DNA of 64,000 nt from Limnovirga soli (GTDB lineage Bacteria > Bacteroidota > Bacteroidia > Chitinophagales > Chitinophagaceae). Below the pieces are notes generated by a model that was not told the DNA's origin, made no database searches, and saw only the letters and a list, made by a program, of their open reading frames with translations. The translations under genes and the position numbers were made by a program. Shown in pieces: positions 8,633 through 17,221 of the stretch (within the stretch, counting starts at the first letter, position 1; every line of letters starts with the position of its first letter). The stretch lies in the NCBI RefSeq assembly GCF_013106755.1, contig NZ_WHPF01000006.1:1-64000 (forward strand), given 5' to 3'.

Positions 8633-10042
8633 TTATGCTTCCAGTAATTCTCTTGGGTCGGTTACATAACCTGTAACTGCTGCTGCGGCTGCCACTAATG
8701 GGCTTGCCAGTAAAGTGCGGCTACCCGGGCCCTGGCGACCTTCAAAGTTTCTGTTACTGGTACTAACTGCATATTTACCTGCGGGAATTTTATCATCGTT
8801 CATCGCTAAACAGGCAGAACAACCTGGCTGACGTAACAAGAATCCAGCTTCTGTAAGAATATCCAGAATACCTTCTTCTTTAATTTGAGCTTCAACAATA
8901 TGTGAACCGGGAACAATCCATGCCGTAATATGATCAGCTTTTTTACGTCCTTTTATAATAGACGCAAATGCCCTGAAGTCTTCAATACGTCCATTGGTAC
9001 AACTACCAATAAATACATAATCAACCTTTTTGCCTATCATAGGTTCATCTTCGCCAAAACCCATATAGGATAATGATTTGGCATAAGTAGATGCACCACC
9101 TTCCACATCGGCTGCTTTGGGAATGCTTTTAGATATACCGATGCCCATACCGGGGTTGGTACCATAAGTAATCATGGGTTCAATATCGGCTGCATTAAAA
9201 TGATATTCCAGATCGAAAGTAGCACCTTCATCTGTTTTCAATGTTTTCCAGTACGCAAGTGCTTTATCCCAAGCTTCGCCTTTTGGTGCTTTTTCACGGC
9301 CTTTAATATAATTGAAAGTAGTGTCGTCTGGGGCAATCATACCACCACGGGCACCCATTTCTATACTCATATTACACACTGTCATACGGCCTTCCATGCT
9401 CATGTTTTCAAATACATCGCCGGCATATTCTACAAAATAACCGGTTGCACCACTTGCAGAGATTTGAGCAATAATATATAGAATAACATCTTTAGGTGTA
9501 ACGGCTTTACTTAGCTGGCCATTTACATTGATGCGCATTTTTTTGGCTTTGGGCTGCATAATACATTGTGAAGAAAGTACCATTTCAACTTCTGAAGTAC
9601 CAATACCAAAGGCGATAGCACCAAAAGCACCATGGGTAGAAGTGTGTGAATCGCCGCACACAATGGTCATGCCTGGTAGCGTGATACCATTTTCGGGGCC
9701 TACTACGTGAACAATACCATTTTTAGGATTACCTAAACCCCAGTGTGAAATACCATATTTGGCAGAATTACTTTCTAAGGCTTTTAATTGTTTTGAAGAT
9801 AACGGATCTTCAACCGGAAGATGCTGATTAATGGTAGGTGTGTTATGGTCGGCAGTGGCAAAAGTATGTTCCGGAAAAAGCACAGAAAGATTACGGCTTT
9901 CCAAACCCAAAAAAGCCACCGGACTTGTTACTTCATGAATAAAATGACGGTCGATAAAAAACACATCCGGACCATCTTCAATTTTGCGTACCACGTGTGC
10001 ATCCCACACTTTATCAAACAATGTACTTACAGCATTACTCAT
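8633..10042 (-). CDS. leuC: 3-isopropylmalate dehydratase, large subunit
   Basis: A 469-residue aconitase-family catalytic subunit. The three 4Fe-4S ligands are visible: C348 in FIGSCTNGR, and C408 and C411 in PGCSACLA. Substrate-loop motifs [12 protein letters not shown] (130-141) and DHNTPT (65-70) are intact. It is the first gene of the minus-strand cluster leuC-leuD-leuA-leuB, with the cluster promoter expected in the long AT-rich region upstream. No leader peptide with leucine codons or T-box was recognised there. Length matches the family. Confidence 0.96.
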   Translation of the reverse strand: MSNAVSTLFDKVWDAHVVRKIEDGPDVFFIDRHFIHEVTSPVAFLGLESRNLSVLFPEHTFATADHNTPTINQHLPVEDPLSSKQLKALESNSAKYGISHWGLGNPKNGIVHVVGPENGITLPGMTIVCGDSHTSTHGAFGAIAFGIGTSEVEMVLSSQCIMQPKAKKMRINVNGQLSKAVTPKDVILYIIAQISASGATGYFVEYAGDVFENMSMEGRMTVCNMSIEMGARGGMIAPDDTTFNYIKGREKAPKGEAWDKALAYWKTLKTDEGATFDLEYHFNAADIEPMITYGTNPGMGIGISKSIPKAADVEGGASTYAKSLSYMGFGEDEPMIGKKVDYVFIGSCTNGRIEDFRAFASIIKGRKKADHITAWIVPGSHIVEAQIKEEGILDILTEAGFLLRQPGCSACLAMNDDKIPAGKYAVSTSNRNFEGRQGPGSRTLLASPLVAAAAAVTGYVTDPRELLEA

Positions 10043-10612
10043 TCTTCAATTGTTTAAAATATTATTTAACAGAATTCTAAAAGGCGATTGCAAATTTCCT
10101 AAAAAATTCACTAATAATAAGCTTCACTTAATAATTATTTAAAATAATTTCCCAAATGAAAATGCTTGTTTTTTGAAGCGAGGGATGTGACGGCTAATTA
10201 GCTGTTTTGCGAAATTTTGAATTTATAATAGACTGATATTCATATACATATAATACGTATATCAGAAAAAATATTGATAAGCGTTTATTGTTTTTAAGGT
10301 TTTATGGCAATGTTTATTAACAAAACAACTGGCAGCAATCAATAATTTTACCACAAAATTTCATACTTACAATTGATAGTTAGCGCTTTATGTAAAATTG
10401 CAGTCATTTACAAGACACATAAAAGTGTGTTGCTTGGATTGAATTTATAGTAATAAAAAAGCAGCATAGCATTGTTGCCGCACAAGAGTGCGACGCAAGT
10501 AAAGCCTCCTATTTAATCAGTTGCTGACACAACAATTGACCTTAAAAATCTACTACCATTTTTTAAAATAAGCCGGATTTTAAACATAACTTCCGCCTCT
10601 GAAAAAAAGCAT
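10043..10612. other. Long AT-rich divergent intergenic region
   Basis: 570 nt between leuC (minus) and the SGNH hydrolase gene (plus). It is strongly AT-rich and must hold both promoters, but no clear Bacteroidota TTTG / TAnnTTTG pair was found. It contains one type I repeat (10480-10499) and, 27 nt after it, a degenerate tgacacaaca that may be a decayed type II core. No open reading frame of note. Confidence 0.5.
10480..10499 (+). repeat. Dispersed intergenic repeat, type I core
   Basis: gcacaagagtgcgacgcaag (one base off the consensus gtac start) with tail taaagcc, preceded by agcattgttgcc. Confidence 0.8.
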
Positions 10613-11296
10613 ATGAACAGTAAACTAATTTTGGTTCTTTTATTCTTAGGAGGGATTGTAATAATGGCATTTAAAGCTGATACCGGTGGCAAGAAGAAAG
10701 TAGTTTTTTTTGGCGATTCAATTACTCAGGCCGGCGTACAGCCCAAAGGTTATATAACTGTTTTGGCGAATATGCTTAGCAATGATCATATTACCAATTA
10801 TGATTTGGTGGGTGCTGGTATTGGTGGTAATAAAATATATGATTTGTACTTAAGAATGGAAGATGATGTTATTAGTAAATCGCCTGATATTGTGGTGGTA
10901 TATGTTGGCGTAAACGATGTATGGCATAAGAAAACCTCTGGTACCGGAACCGACGCAGACAAATTTGAAAAATTTTACCGCGCTTTAATTGCGAAATTAC
11001 AGGCTGCCGGCGCAAAAGTAATTGTTTGTACACCCGCCACTATTGGTGAAAAAAACGACAACAGTAATGAACTTGACGGCGATTTAAATAAATACAGCAA
11101 TATCATTCGCAGCATGGCGGCTGATTTGCATATTCCGCTTGTTGACCTGCGGAAAGCGTTTTCAGATTATGAAGTAGCTAATAACAGCGCAAATACAGAT
11201 AAGGGAATACTTACCAGCGATGGTGTACACCTGAACGATAAAGGCAACGAAATGGTAGCCAAATTAATGTGGGAAACCATCAAAACCGTTCAATAA
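10613..11296 (+). CDS. SGNH/GDSL-family hydrolase (exported)
   Basis: 227 residues. A hydrophobic N-terminus (residues 3-20) suggests export or membrane anchoring. The SGNH blocks are visible: nucleophile Ser36 in FFGDSIT, the block III Asn in GVNDVW, and the catalytic pair Asp203 and His206 in TSDGVHLND. This family includes esterases, lipases and carbohydrate deacetylases, and the short form here is typical of acyl-esterases acting on sugars or peptidoglycan. The substrate is unknown. It is a single gene, convergent with the sigma-factor pair, which ends only 2 nt beyond its stop. Confidence 0.85.
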   Translation: MNSKLILVLLFLGGIVIMAFKADTGGKKKVVFFGDSITQAGVQPKGYITVLANMLSNDHITNYDLVGAGIGGNKIYDLYLRMEDDVISKSPDIVVVYVGVNDVWHKKTSGTGTDADKFEKFYRALIAKLQAAGAKVIVCTPATIGEKNDNSNELDGDLNKYSNIIRSMAADLHIPLVDLRKAFSDYEVANNSANTDKGILTSDGVHLNDKGNEMVAKLMWETIKTVQ

Positions 11297-11298
11297 AA

Positions 11299-11934
11299 TT
11301 AATCATCCAGTTCTTTAATCAATACATCCAGCTGTTGTATATGGTTGCCATACAGCTTTTTAAGGTACCAGCGGGTAAAATAGTACATACCTATACAAAG
11401 GCCAATGATATATACCAGTAAAAAGGCAATAACCCATGGCAGTTTACTCATAGTAATCACCAACGGTTCATTGGCTGATGGGTTATATAATGTAGCATCG
11501 TTATAGCCCAACAGGAAGGATACGCCCAGGCTTATAGGTATTAAGGCCATGGTAAGTTGAAAATACCTTTTTACAAATTCTTTTAAAATACCAGCCATTT
11601 GCTGCAGGTTTACCTTAACAGGCAAAATACTGCCAGTAAGCTTATTTATTTTTTTAAGCAGCGCAAAGAGTACTACTATAAACAGTACAAAAACAAAGGC
11701 AAAAATACCAAAGTACATACGAATGGAAGGGTATTTGGTTTGTATACTTATAATAGCAAAAGCGACTAAAAAAGTAATGCAAAAACCAATTTCTATCCAT
11801 AAACTTCTTTTAAGTTTACCGGTTATGGATTTTGTTTTTTTACCCAGCATTTGGCTAAAATCCAGTTCAGATTTTACCACCTGCATCAGGGGCTGTTTAT
11901 CCTTCCATAATATTTTTAGTTCATCCAATTCCAT
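11299..11934 (-). CDS. Membrane protein downstream of an ECF sigma factor, putative anti-sigma
   Basis: 211 residues with about four hydrophobic segments (near residues 48-65, 75-92, 127-145 and 165-187) and a charged cytoplasmic N-terminus starting MELDELKILWKDKQ. It lies 11 nt after the ECF sigma gene and is surely co-transcribed with it. Such sigma-adjacent membrane proteins in Bacteroidota often act as anti-sigma regulators, but no zinc-binding HxxxCxxC anti-sigma domain is present, so the role is inferred from position. The N-terminal LKxLWK element is common in this family. Confidence 0.65.
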   Translation of the reverse strand: MELDELKILWKDKQPLMQVVKSELDFSQMLGKKTKSITGKLKRSLWIEIGFCITFLVAFAIISIQTKYPSIRMYFGIFAFVFVLFIVVLFALLKKINKLTGSILPVKVNLQQMAGILKEFVKRYFQLTMALIPISLGVSFLLGYNDATLYNPSANEPLVITMSKLPWVIAFLLVYIIGLCIGMYYFTRWYLKKLYGNHIQQLDVLIKELDD

Positions 11935-11945
11935 TAGAACAATAT

Positions 11946-12440
11946 TTATGTAAACTGGTAATGTTTTTTACTTTCTTCTTTCAATTTTACTTTTAACCGG
12001 TTCATTTTAACGGCTACATTATTAGCGCTTATTCCCAGCATTTGTCCAATTTCATCATAGCTGTAATCTTCCAGATATAGCATCACCAGGGCCTTATCTA
12101 TTTTAGAAAGTGTTGCAATGGCTTTGTACATGGCCTGCATTTGTTCCTCTATATCACTTTTCTCCTCTACAAAATCTGGCAGTATTTCGGTGCTAAAAAC
12201 CTGTGGCTGACGTTTTTCCTTGCGGTAAAATGAAATTGCAGTATTCAAAGCCACACGGTACAGCCATGTAGAAAACTTTGCCTCCCCCCTAAAACTATCA
12301 AATGCATGCCATGCCTGCAGGGTCACCTCCTGAAAAAGGTCTTCCCTTTCAGCCACATCGTTCATATACAGGTTACAAACCTTATGAATAATGTTCTGAT
12401 GCGTATTTAAAAGGTTGATAAAAGTACTGGCCTCAGGCAT
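11946..12440 (-). CDS. RNA polymerase ECF sigma factor
   Basis: 164 residues. Region 2 is clear (VAEREDLFQEVTLQAW, then FSTWLYRVALNTAISFYRK), and region 4 is the helix-turn-helix containing LVMLYLEDYSYDEIGQMLGI and NNVAVKMNRLKVKLKE. It directs transcription of an unknown stress or envelope regulon and is probably held in check by the downstream membrane protein. The start at 12440 gives the usual ECF length. A type III repeat core lies 136 nt upstream in its promoter spacer. Confidence 0.9.
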   Translation of the reverse strand: MPEASTFINLLNTHQNIIHKVCNLYMNDVAEREDLFQEVTLQAWHAFDSFRGEAKFSTWLYRVALNTAISFYRKEKRQPQVFSTEILPDFVEEKSDIEEQMQAMYKAIATLSKIDKALVMLYLEDYSYDEIGQMLGISANNVAVKMNRLKVKLKEESKKHYQFT

Positions 12441-12575
12441 TAAAAGCTTTTAAACAAAAGATAGTAGAAATCTACTTTATTAAAAAATTCTGTTTATCAG
12501 TAGCGTAAAAACAATAAATATTACAAAACAATTTATTTTTTATGTAGGCGGCATTTGAATATGCAGGTGGCTTTA

Positions 12576-12599
12576 CTTGCCACGCTCGGTTCGGGGTTC
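12576..12599 (-). repeat. Dispersed intergenic repeat, type III core
   Basis: On the minus strand it reads gaaccccgaaccgagcgtgg then caag, followed by the type I tail taaagcc. This mixed structure links the type III core to the same element family. It lies between the ECF sigma gene and the YqaE-like gene. Confidence 0.75.
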
Positions 12600-12644
12600 T
12601 GTTTTCATGGCATCAAAAAAAGCATAGGGTATTGGGCATAAAAA

Positions 12645-12671
12645 AACAGCACCTATAAGATGCTGTTTTGG
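12645..12671 (-). terminator. Terminator after the YqaE-like gene
   Basis: 9-bp stem aaaacagca / tgctgtttt with a T run on the minus strand (A run 12642-12648), 12 nt past the stop of the YqaE-like gene. Confidence 0.7.
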
Positions 12672-12683
12672 GGTAATAAATAT

Positions 12684-13109
12684 TTATAGTATAACAATCA
12701 ACGCATAAATAATGCCTGGTAAGAAAAAGAATAATGTAAGTAATAAATCCAACCAAAACTTGCCATTTATGGCATTTTCGTGTAAATACACTGCCAATGG
12801 TGGCAATAGAATGGCTAAAATTACCAGTAAAAGGGTATTCTCACTTGTATCAGCATTCCCGGCTTTCTTATCTTTTTTATACTGCTTCATTTGCTTTTTT
12901 GCATCGGCAAGTCTTTCCTTTTTATCTTGTTTAGATAAAGACTTAAACTCACTCAGGGCATTGTCAGCAGCAGCCTGGTCGGTTGTAACGGTGGTAGCAG
13001 GTTGTTCATCAGGTACAACATTATCCAGCGTTATTGCAAACGTAGCTGGCACAAAAAGCAAGATGGCCATTAAACCCAATACAATCGATTTAAGTTGATT
13101 TCTTTTCAT
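12684..13109 (-). CDS. YqaE/Pmp3-family membrane protein with exported N-terminal extension
   Basis: 141 residues. An N-terminal signal-like segment (about 7-25, ending ATFA) is followed by a charged Lys/Asp-rich linker with short KDKKERLADAKKQMKQ helix (about 60-80). A C-terminal YqaE/Pmp3 module of about 52 residues then has two membrane spans (LLLVILAILLPPLAVYL and LLLTLFFFLPGIIYALIVIL). Stand-alone Pmp3 proteins are about 50 residues and link to membrane potential and salt stress; this longer form is common in Bacteroidota. The exact role is unknown. It has its own terminator. Confidence 0.8.
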   Translation of the reverse strand: MKRNQLKSIVLGLMAILLFVPATFAITLDNVVPDEQPATTVTTDQAAADNALSEFKSLSKQDKKERLADAKKQMKQYKKDKKAGNADTSENTLLLVILAILLPPLAVYLHENAINGKFWLDLLLTLFFFLPGIIYALIVIL

Positions 13110-13208
13110 AGATAAAATTTAAAATTGTGGTGAATAGAAAGCAAAGTAAACAAATATTAACAAGTACATTTCTTATCAGTAAATTATGTAAATAAAATAC
13201 TTTAATGT

Positions 13209-14495
13209 TTAACCAGCCTGTAAATGATTGTACTTTCTTTTAAAATAAATGGCGCCAATGACAGTACCAATTATTCCTATTACAGTTATTATCATTACGG
13301 CATCAGTAAAAAATGCTGTCCACGATAATGTAACGCCAATAAACTCTTTTAAAAACAAAACAAATGCACTACCCAAATAACCAAAAGCATCAGCTATATA
13401 CATAATAAAACCCACATTACTTTTTATACGATAGGTGGCAATCATACGCTCAAAATACAAAGCATTAAAGGGTACATAAGCCAGGTATAATCCGGTGCCA
13501 ATACTGGTAATCCATATAACAGGATTTACGAGCTGATACATAAATAAAACAGTTACAATTAAGGCCAGGGCATAACCTGCAATTATAATCACATGGTTAA
13601 TCATAAAAGCCCTGATATTATTTTTTACCAGGACCAGGCAGCTCATAATTGCCAGCACGATTAACGATACATAGGTTTCTGATACGGTAAAAATAGCAGC
13701 ATTGTTGCCATAGCCAAGTTCTGTCCATAATTCATTGGCAAAATTATCCCTGAAATCCCGCAAAATGGTAAGCAAAACATAAGTAATAACAATGATAACA
13801 ATACCCGGCAAAAAAGTACTGATAAAAGATCGTCGTTCTTCTTTGGTCATGGGTTTACGTACACTGCGCAGGGCAATATCTTTTTCATCTGGCGGTGGTA
13901 TATGGTTTAGTAACCAGGTAAATAAAAACATTGGTAATACAAAAAAACCGCCAGCCAAAAAAGGCATCCAGAATTCGCTAACATGCCAGTTTAGCAAAAT
14001 GCTTTTACCCACCGTTTTTACAACTCCTGAGGAGAATATAAAACTGATTGAAAGCACTGCTCCCATAAATTCGGTGGCTTTGCGCCCTTCTAAAAACCCA
14101 AATACCAAACCCCAAACCATGCCTAATGGAAACCCATTTAATAATAAAAACACAATACTATATGGCGCCGGTGTTATAGCAAATAACAGCAAGGATAACC
14201 AGGCCAACAAAATCAGTTTTACAATGGTATTGGCTCTTTTTTCGGGTTGCATGCCGCTGATAAAACGGATACCATAAAACTTACTTAGCATATAGCCTAT
14301 TAACTGTGCTGAAACCAGCCATATTTTATAGTCGAACCCCAGAAATTGAATACCATCGAAAGTACCAACCGTAAAGGGTTTACGAAAAGCATACATGGAA
14401 AAATACACACCAAATGAAGTAACTGCGGCAAACAAGGATAAAGCCCATGGCGGGAATTGCTGCAACTTACGTTGTAATACGGCTGAGGTATACAT
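13209..14495 (-). CDS. DUF5690-family MFS transporter, possible phosphonate carrier
   Basis: A 428-residue polytopic inner-membrane protein with about 12 hydrophobic segments. The N-terminus (FGVYFSMYAFRKPFTVGTF, about 28-46) has the MYAFRKPF signature of the DUF5690 branch of the major facilitator superfamily, related to organophosphate:phosphate antiporters. It is the last gene in a minus-strand block that otherwise encodes 2-aminoethylphosphonate degradation, with a repeat-bearing 186-nt spacer before it. From context I infer uptake of 2-AEP or another phosphonate. The fold is firm; the substrate is inference. Confidence 0.75.
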   Translation of the reverse strand: MYTSAVLQRKLQQFPPWALSLFAAVTSFGVYFSMYAFRKPFTVGTFDGIQFLGFDYKIWLVSAQLIGYMLSKFYGIRFISGMQPEKRANTIVKLILLAWLSLLLFAITPAPYSIVFLLLNGFPLGMVWGLVFGFLEGRKATEFMGAVLSISFIFSSGVVKTVGKSILLNWHVSEFWMPFLAGGFFVLPMFLFTWLLNHIPPPDEKDIALRSVRKPMTKEERRSFISTFLPGIVIIVITYVLLTILRDFRDNFANELWTELGYGNNAAIFTVSETYVSLIVLAIMSCLVLVKNNIRAFMINHVIIIAGYALALIVTVLFMYQLVNPVIWITSIGTGLYLAYVPFNALYFERMIATYRIKSNVGFIMYIADAFGYLGSAFVLFLKEFIGVTLSWTAFFTDAVMIITVIGIIGTVIGAIYFKRKYNHLQAG

Positions 14496-14611
14496 AAAAG
14501 TATAGTAGTAATGTTAGTAGCGTGAATGTAGCTAAATTTTATATGGACAGTATAATAAAGATGTCTTTTGAATTGTTTAAAACCCTTTTGCTGGACATTG
14601 ACCAGAACCCT

Positions 14612-14628
14612 GCAGTGTGCGACGCAAG
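14612..14628 (+). repeat. Dispersed intergenic repeat, truncated type I core
   Basis: gcagtgtgcgacgcaag followed by taaagccc; the gtacaag start is replaced by ccctgcag. It lies between the FAD oxidoreductase and DUF5690 genes. Confidence 0.75.
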
Positions 14629-14681
14629 TAAAGCCCAATTCTTAATCAACAGCCTGGTACAAAATCGCCTTTTAGGTAATA

Positions 14682-15911
14682 CTAACCACTTCGCTTTTGG
14701 GAACGTGCCAGCGCACATTGCTGCAACCATTCATCACTAAAGGGATCAATAACACCAAATCTTTCCAAATTAAATGCACTTATATCAAAAGGACTTTGTT
14801 TGCCGGCAACCAGCTCAGCCAGCGCCAATCCCACACCGCCGGCGGTTGAAATACCTGCGCCTACGCAGCCTGCCGCCGCAAACAGTTGTTCAACACCGGG
14901 TACTTTACCTATGCTTAAATTATTATCGGGTGTATAGCCCGAAAAGCCTGCGATATAATGCTTTAAACCAATATCGTAAATGCCGGGAAAAAATTTGGCC
15001 AGCTGGTGCATTACTGCTGCAAGATCTGCCATCCCACCATCGGCACTAAAAGAATAATTGCTAATATCATCTGGAATTTTATCAGGGGAAACTACCAGCG
15101 ATTGTGGCTCCCTAATACCAAATAACAAACTGCCTCCTTCGGGCCGGGCATATGCCTGCGCATCGGGTAACAGCGCAATGGGTTGGGTTACCGGAAACAA
15201 GTTATGCCTTTCGGTAATCCAATATTGGCTACGTACGGGTGCCAACGGCAAACCTACCCCCACCTGCTTGCCCAATAGCGGCGACCAGGTACCCGTAGCA
15301 ATAACCACAGCATCGGCATAAAAATTACCGGCACTTGTGCTTACACCTGTAACAATATTTTGTTGTTGAATTAAACCGGTAACCGCCACCCCTTGCCGAA
15401 TATTGGCGCCTTGCATTTTAGCACAACGCGCAAAGAATGTACCCAGCAGGTAGGGGTCGCAATAACTTTCTGTAGGCATAAAACCCGTAGCCAGTACTTC
15501 ATCAGTTTGCAGCCAGGGAAGTTTTTGTTTGGCAGTATTGTTATCAATGTATTCAGCTGTATCACCAAATTCTGCAGCAATTTGCATCAACTGCTTCAAA
15601 TCGTTTACCGAGTTTTCGGAGGCAGCAATATGTAATACGCCTGTTTGTTTTATATCCAGGCTTTCCTGTAATTGTTTTTCCATAGCAGCAATTGCTGCGT
15701 AGGTTTCTAATGAAAGTGGTATAAAATGCTGTTTGCTGCGTATACGGGTAAGTAAGGCCGCAGCCCTGCTGGTAGCAGCATTGCAAATTTCATTGCGCTC
15801 TAACACTAACACTTTACGGCCGGGATTATTCCGGGTATAATAATAGGCAATAGCGCAACCAAATATACCACCGCCAACAATAATTACATCTGCCTGTTGA
15901 GCTGTTGTCAT
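14682..15911 (-). CDS. FAD-dependent amine/glycine oxidoreductase of the phosphonate locus
   Basis: A 409-residue DAO-family flavoenzyme. The N-terminal FAD-binding motif is DVIIVGGGIFGCAIAYYY (8-25), and the C-terminal CVGAGISTAGGVGLALAELV is the second FAD contact. Family members oxidise glycine, sarcosine or other secondary amines. The stop of phnW lies 8 nt upstream, so the two are co-transcribed. DAO-type enzymes recur in 2-AEP catabolic clusters and are thought to act on 2-AEP or its N-alkyl derivatives. A second option is oxidation of the glycine formed by PhnZ. The cofactor and family are clear; the substrate is inferred. Confidence 0.8.
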   Translation of the reverse strand: MTTAQQADVIIVGGGIFGCAIAYYYTRNNPGRKVLVLERNEICNAATSRAAALLTRIRSKQHFIPLSLETYAAIAAMEKQLQESLDIKQTGVLHIAASENSVNDLKQLMQIAAEFGDTAEYIDNNTAKQKLPWLQTDEVLATGFMPTESYCDPYLLGTFFARCAKMQGANIRQGVAVTGLIQQQNIVTGVSTSAGNFYADAVVIATGTWSPLLGKQVGVGLPLAPVRSQYWITERHNLFPVTQPIALLPDAQAYARPEGGSLLFGIREPQSLVVSPDKIPDDISNYSFSADGGMADLAAVMHQLAKFFPGIYDIGLKHYIAGFSGYTPDNNLSIGKVPGVEQLFAAAGCVGAGISTAGGVGLALAELVAGKQSPFDISAFNLERFGVIDPFSDEWLQQCALARSQKRSG

Positions 15912-15919
15912 ACCGCTTA

Positions 15920-17008
15920 TTATTTTGCCGACAATTCTTTTATGGCTTCCAGTAATGCCTTAACATCATCAGGATAAATCTGGCCAATATTGCCAATCCT
16001 GAATGCATCTGTCTTACTCAGCTTACCGGGGTAAATCACAAATCCCCTGTCATTTAACTGATTGTAAAAATCTGCAAAATTAAAAGAAGGGTCTGCAGGA
16101 TATAAAAATGATGTAATAATATGCCCTTGAATTTCCGGTTGCAGGTATTGAATATATCCTAAAGCGGCCATCCCTTCATCCAGCACTTTTTTATTGGTTT
16201 TATACCTGGCTTCCCTTGCAGCAATGCCTCCCTCCTCTTCCAATTCCCTCATGGCTTGCCTGAAAGCAAGTATGCTTAAAGTGGGCGGCGTAAACCTAAA
16301 CTGTCCATTGGTTTCCAATCCATACCATTGGTCATAAAGGTCAAGACTTAAGCTTCTGGCCTGCCCCTTGCATTTGTTCAGTTCTGCGCTTTTACATAAA
16401 GCAAAAGAAAAACCGGGTACCCCTTCAATACACTTATTTGATGATGAAACAAGATAATCAATCTGCATGGCTTTCATATCCATTTCCACACCGCCAAAAC
16501 TACTCATAGCATCCACAATAAATACTTTGTTAAGCGTTTTACACACATGGCCTATGGCTGTTATCGGGTTAAATAATCCAGTTGTTGTTTCGCTATGTAT
16601 ACAGGCAACATGTGTAATCTCTTTATGTTCCTGCAAAAAGGCATCTGTGGCTGCAGCTGTAACTATTTCATCCTCATCAAAACGTAAAACATGGTGTATA
16701 ATTCCATGAATATTGGCCATTTTCACAATACGTTCTCCGTATGCTCCATTCACTAATATAAGCAATACATCATTTTTACCAACGGCACTGCTAATTACGC
16801 TTTCTACGCCAAATGTGCCAGAACCCTGTACAATTACACACTCGTAGCCATCCTCTTTACTCACATGCGCCAGGGCAAGTAAACCATTGCGAATATCTTT
16901 CACCGCCTGTACAAAAACGTGGTCTCTAGATCCTACATCTTCCAGCATAGCCTGCTTAACAGTATCAGAAGTGGTAAGCGGACCAGGGGTAAACAATAAT
17001 TTTCTCAT
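15920..17008 (-). CDS. phnW: 2-aminoethylphosphonate:pyruvate transaminase
   Basis: A 362-residue class V aminotransferase that transfers the amino group of 2-AEP to pyruvate, giving phosphonoacetaldehyde and alanine. The start KLLFTPGPLTTSDTVKQAM and DVGSRDHVF are PhnW signatures, D166 (VDAMSSFGG) contacts the PLP ring, and K192 (SSSNKCIEGVPGF) is the Schiff-base lysine. Length matches the family. It follows phnY after a 213-nt spacer that holds a type I repeat, so it may have its own promoter. It feeds PhnY directly. Confidence 0.95.
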   Translation of the reverse strand: MRKLLFTPGPLTTSDTVKQAMLEDVGSRDHVFVQAVKDIRNGLLALAHVSKEDGYECVIVQGSGTFGVESVISSAVGKNDVLLILVNGAYGERIVKMANIHGIIHHVLRFDEDEIVTAAATDAFLQEHKEITHVACIHSETTTGLFNPITAIGHVCKTLNKVFIVDAMSSFGGVEMDMKAMQIDYLVSSSNKCIEGVPGFSFALCKSAELNKCKGQARSLSLDLYDQWYGLETNGQFRFTPPTLSILAFRQAMRELEEEGGIAAREARYKTNKKVLDEGMAALGYIQYLQPEIQGHIITSFLYPADPSFNFADFYNQLNDRGFVIYPGKLSKTDAFRIGNIGQIYPDDVKALLEAIKELSAK

Positions 17009-17069
17009 ATGTCAAGGTATTCTAATAATTAATTAAATTTTTGTAGCCAAACTAGTGCCCAAAGCCAGT

Positions 17070-17104
17070 CATTACTTGCGTCGCACACTTGTACTGTAGT
17101 AATG
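17070..17104 (-). repeat. Dispersed intergenic repeat, type I, with inverted arms
   Basis: Minus-strand core gtacaagtgtgcgacgcaag (17075-17094) bounded by perfect 6-bp arms cattac (17070-17075) and gtaatg (17099-17104). It is the best example of possible terminal inverted repeats in the family and lies between phnY and phnW. Confidence 0.85.
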
Positions 17105-17221
17105 CTATTCAGCTGTAAACAGCCATAACACTTAAATTTATTCTGCCAATTTGCATGAATAACAAAAAGAAAACTTAGTAAAACAAGTATAGATTCAGCT
17201 TATATAAAAAGCTAATTCTCA

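Noticed and set aside
10518-10535. A further type II repeat copy after the SGNH promoter repeat
   Set aside because: Only tgacacaaca is matched, so it was not counted as a full copy.
10043-10612. Leucine leader peptide, T-box or riboswitch upstream of leuC
   Set aside because: No Leu-rich small frame, terminator-antiterminator pair or T-box sequence was found.
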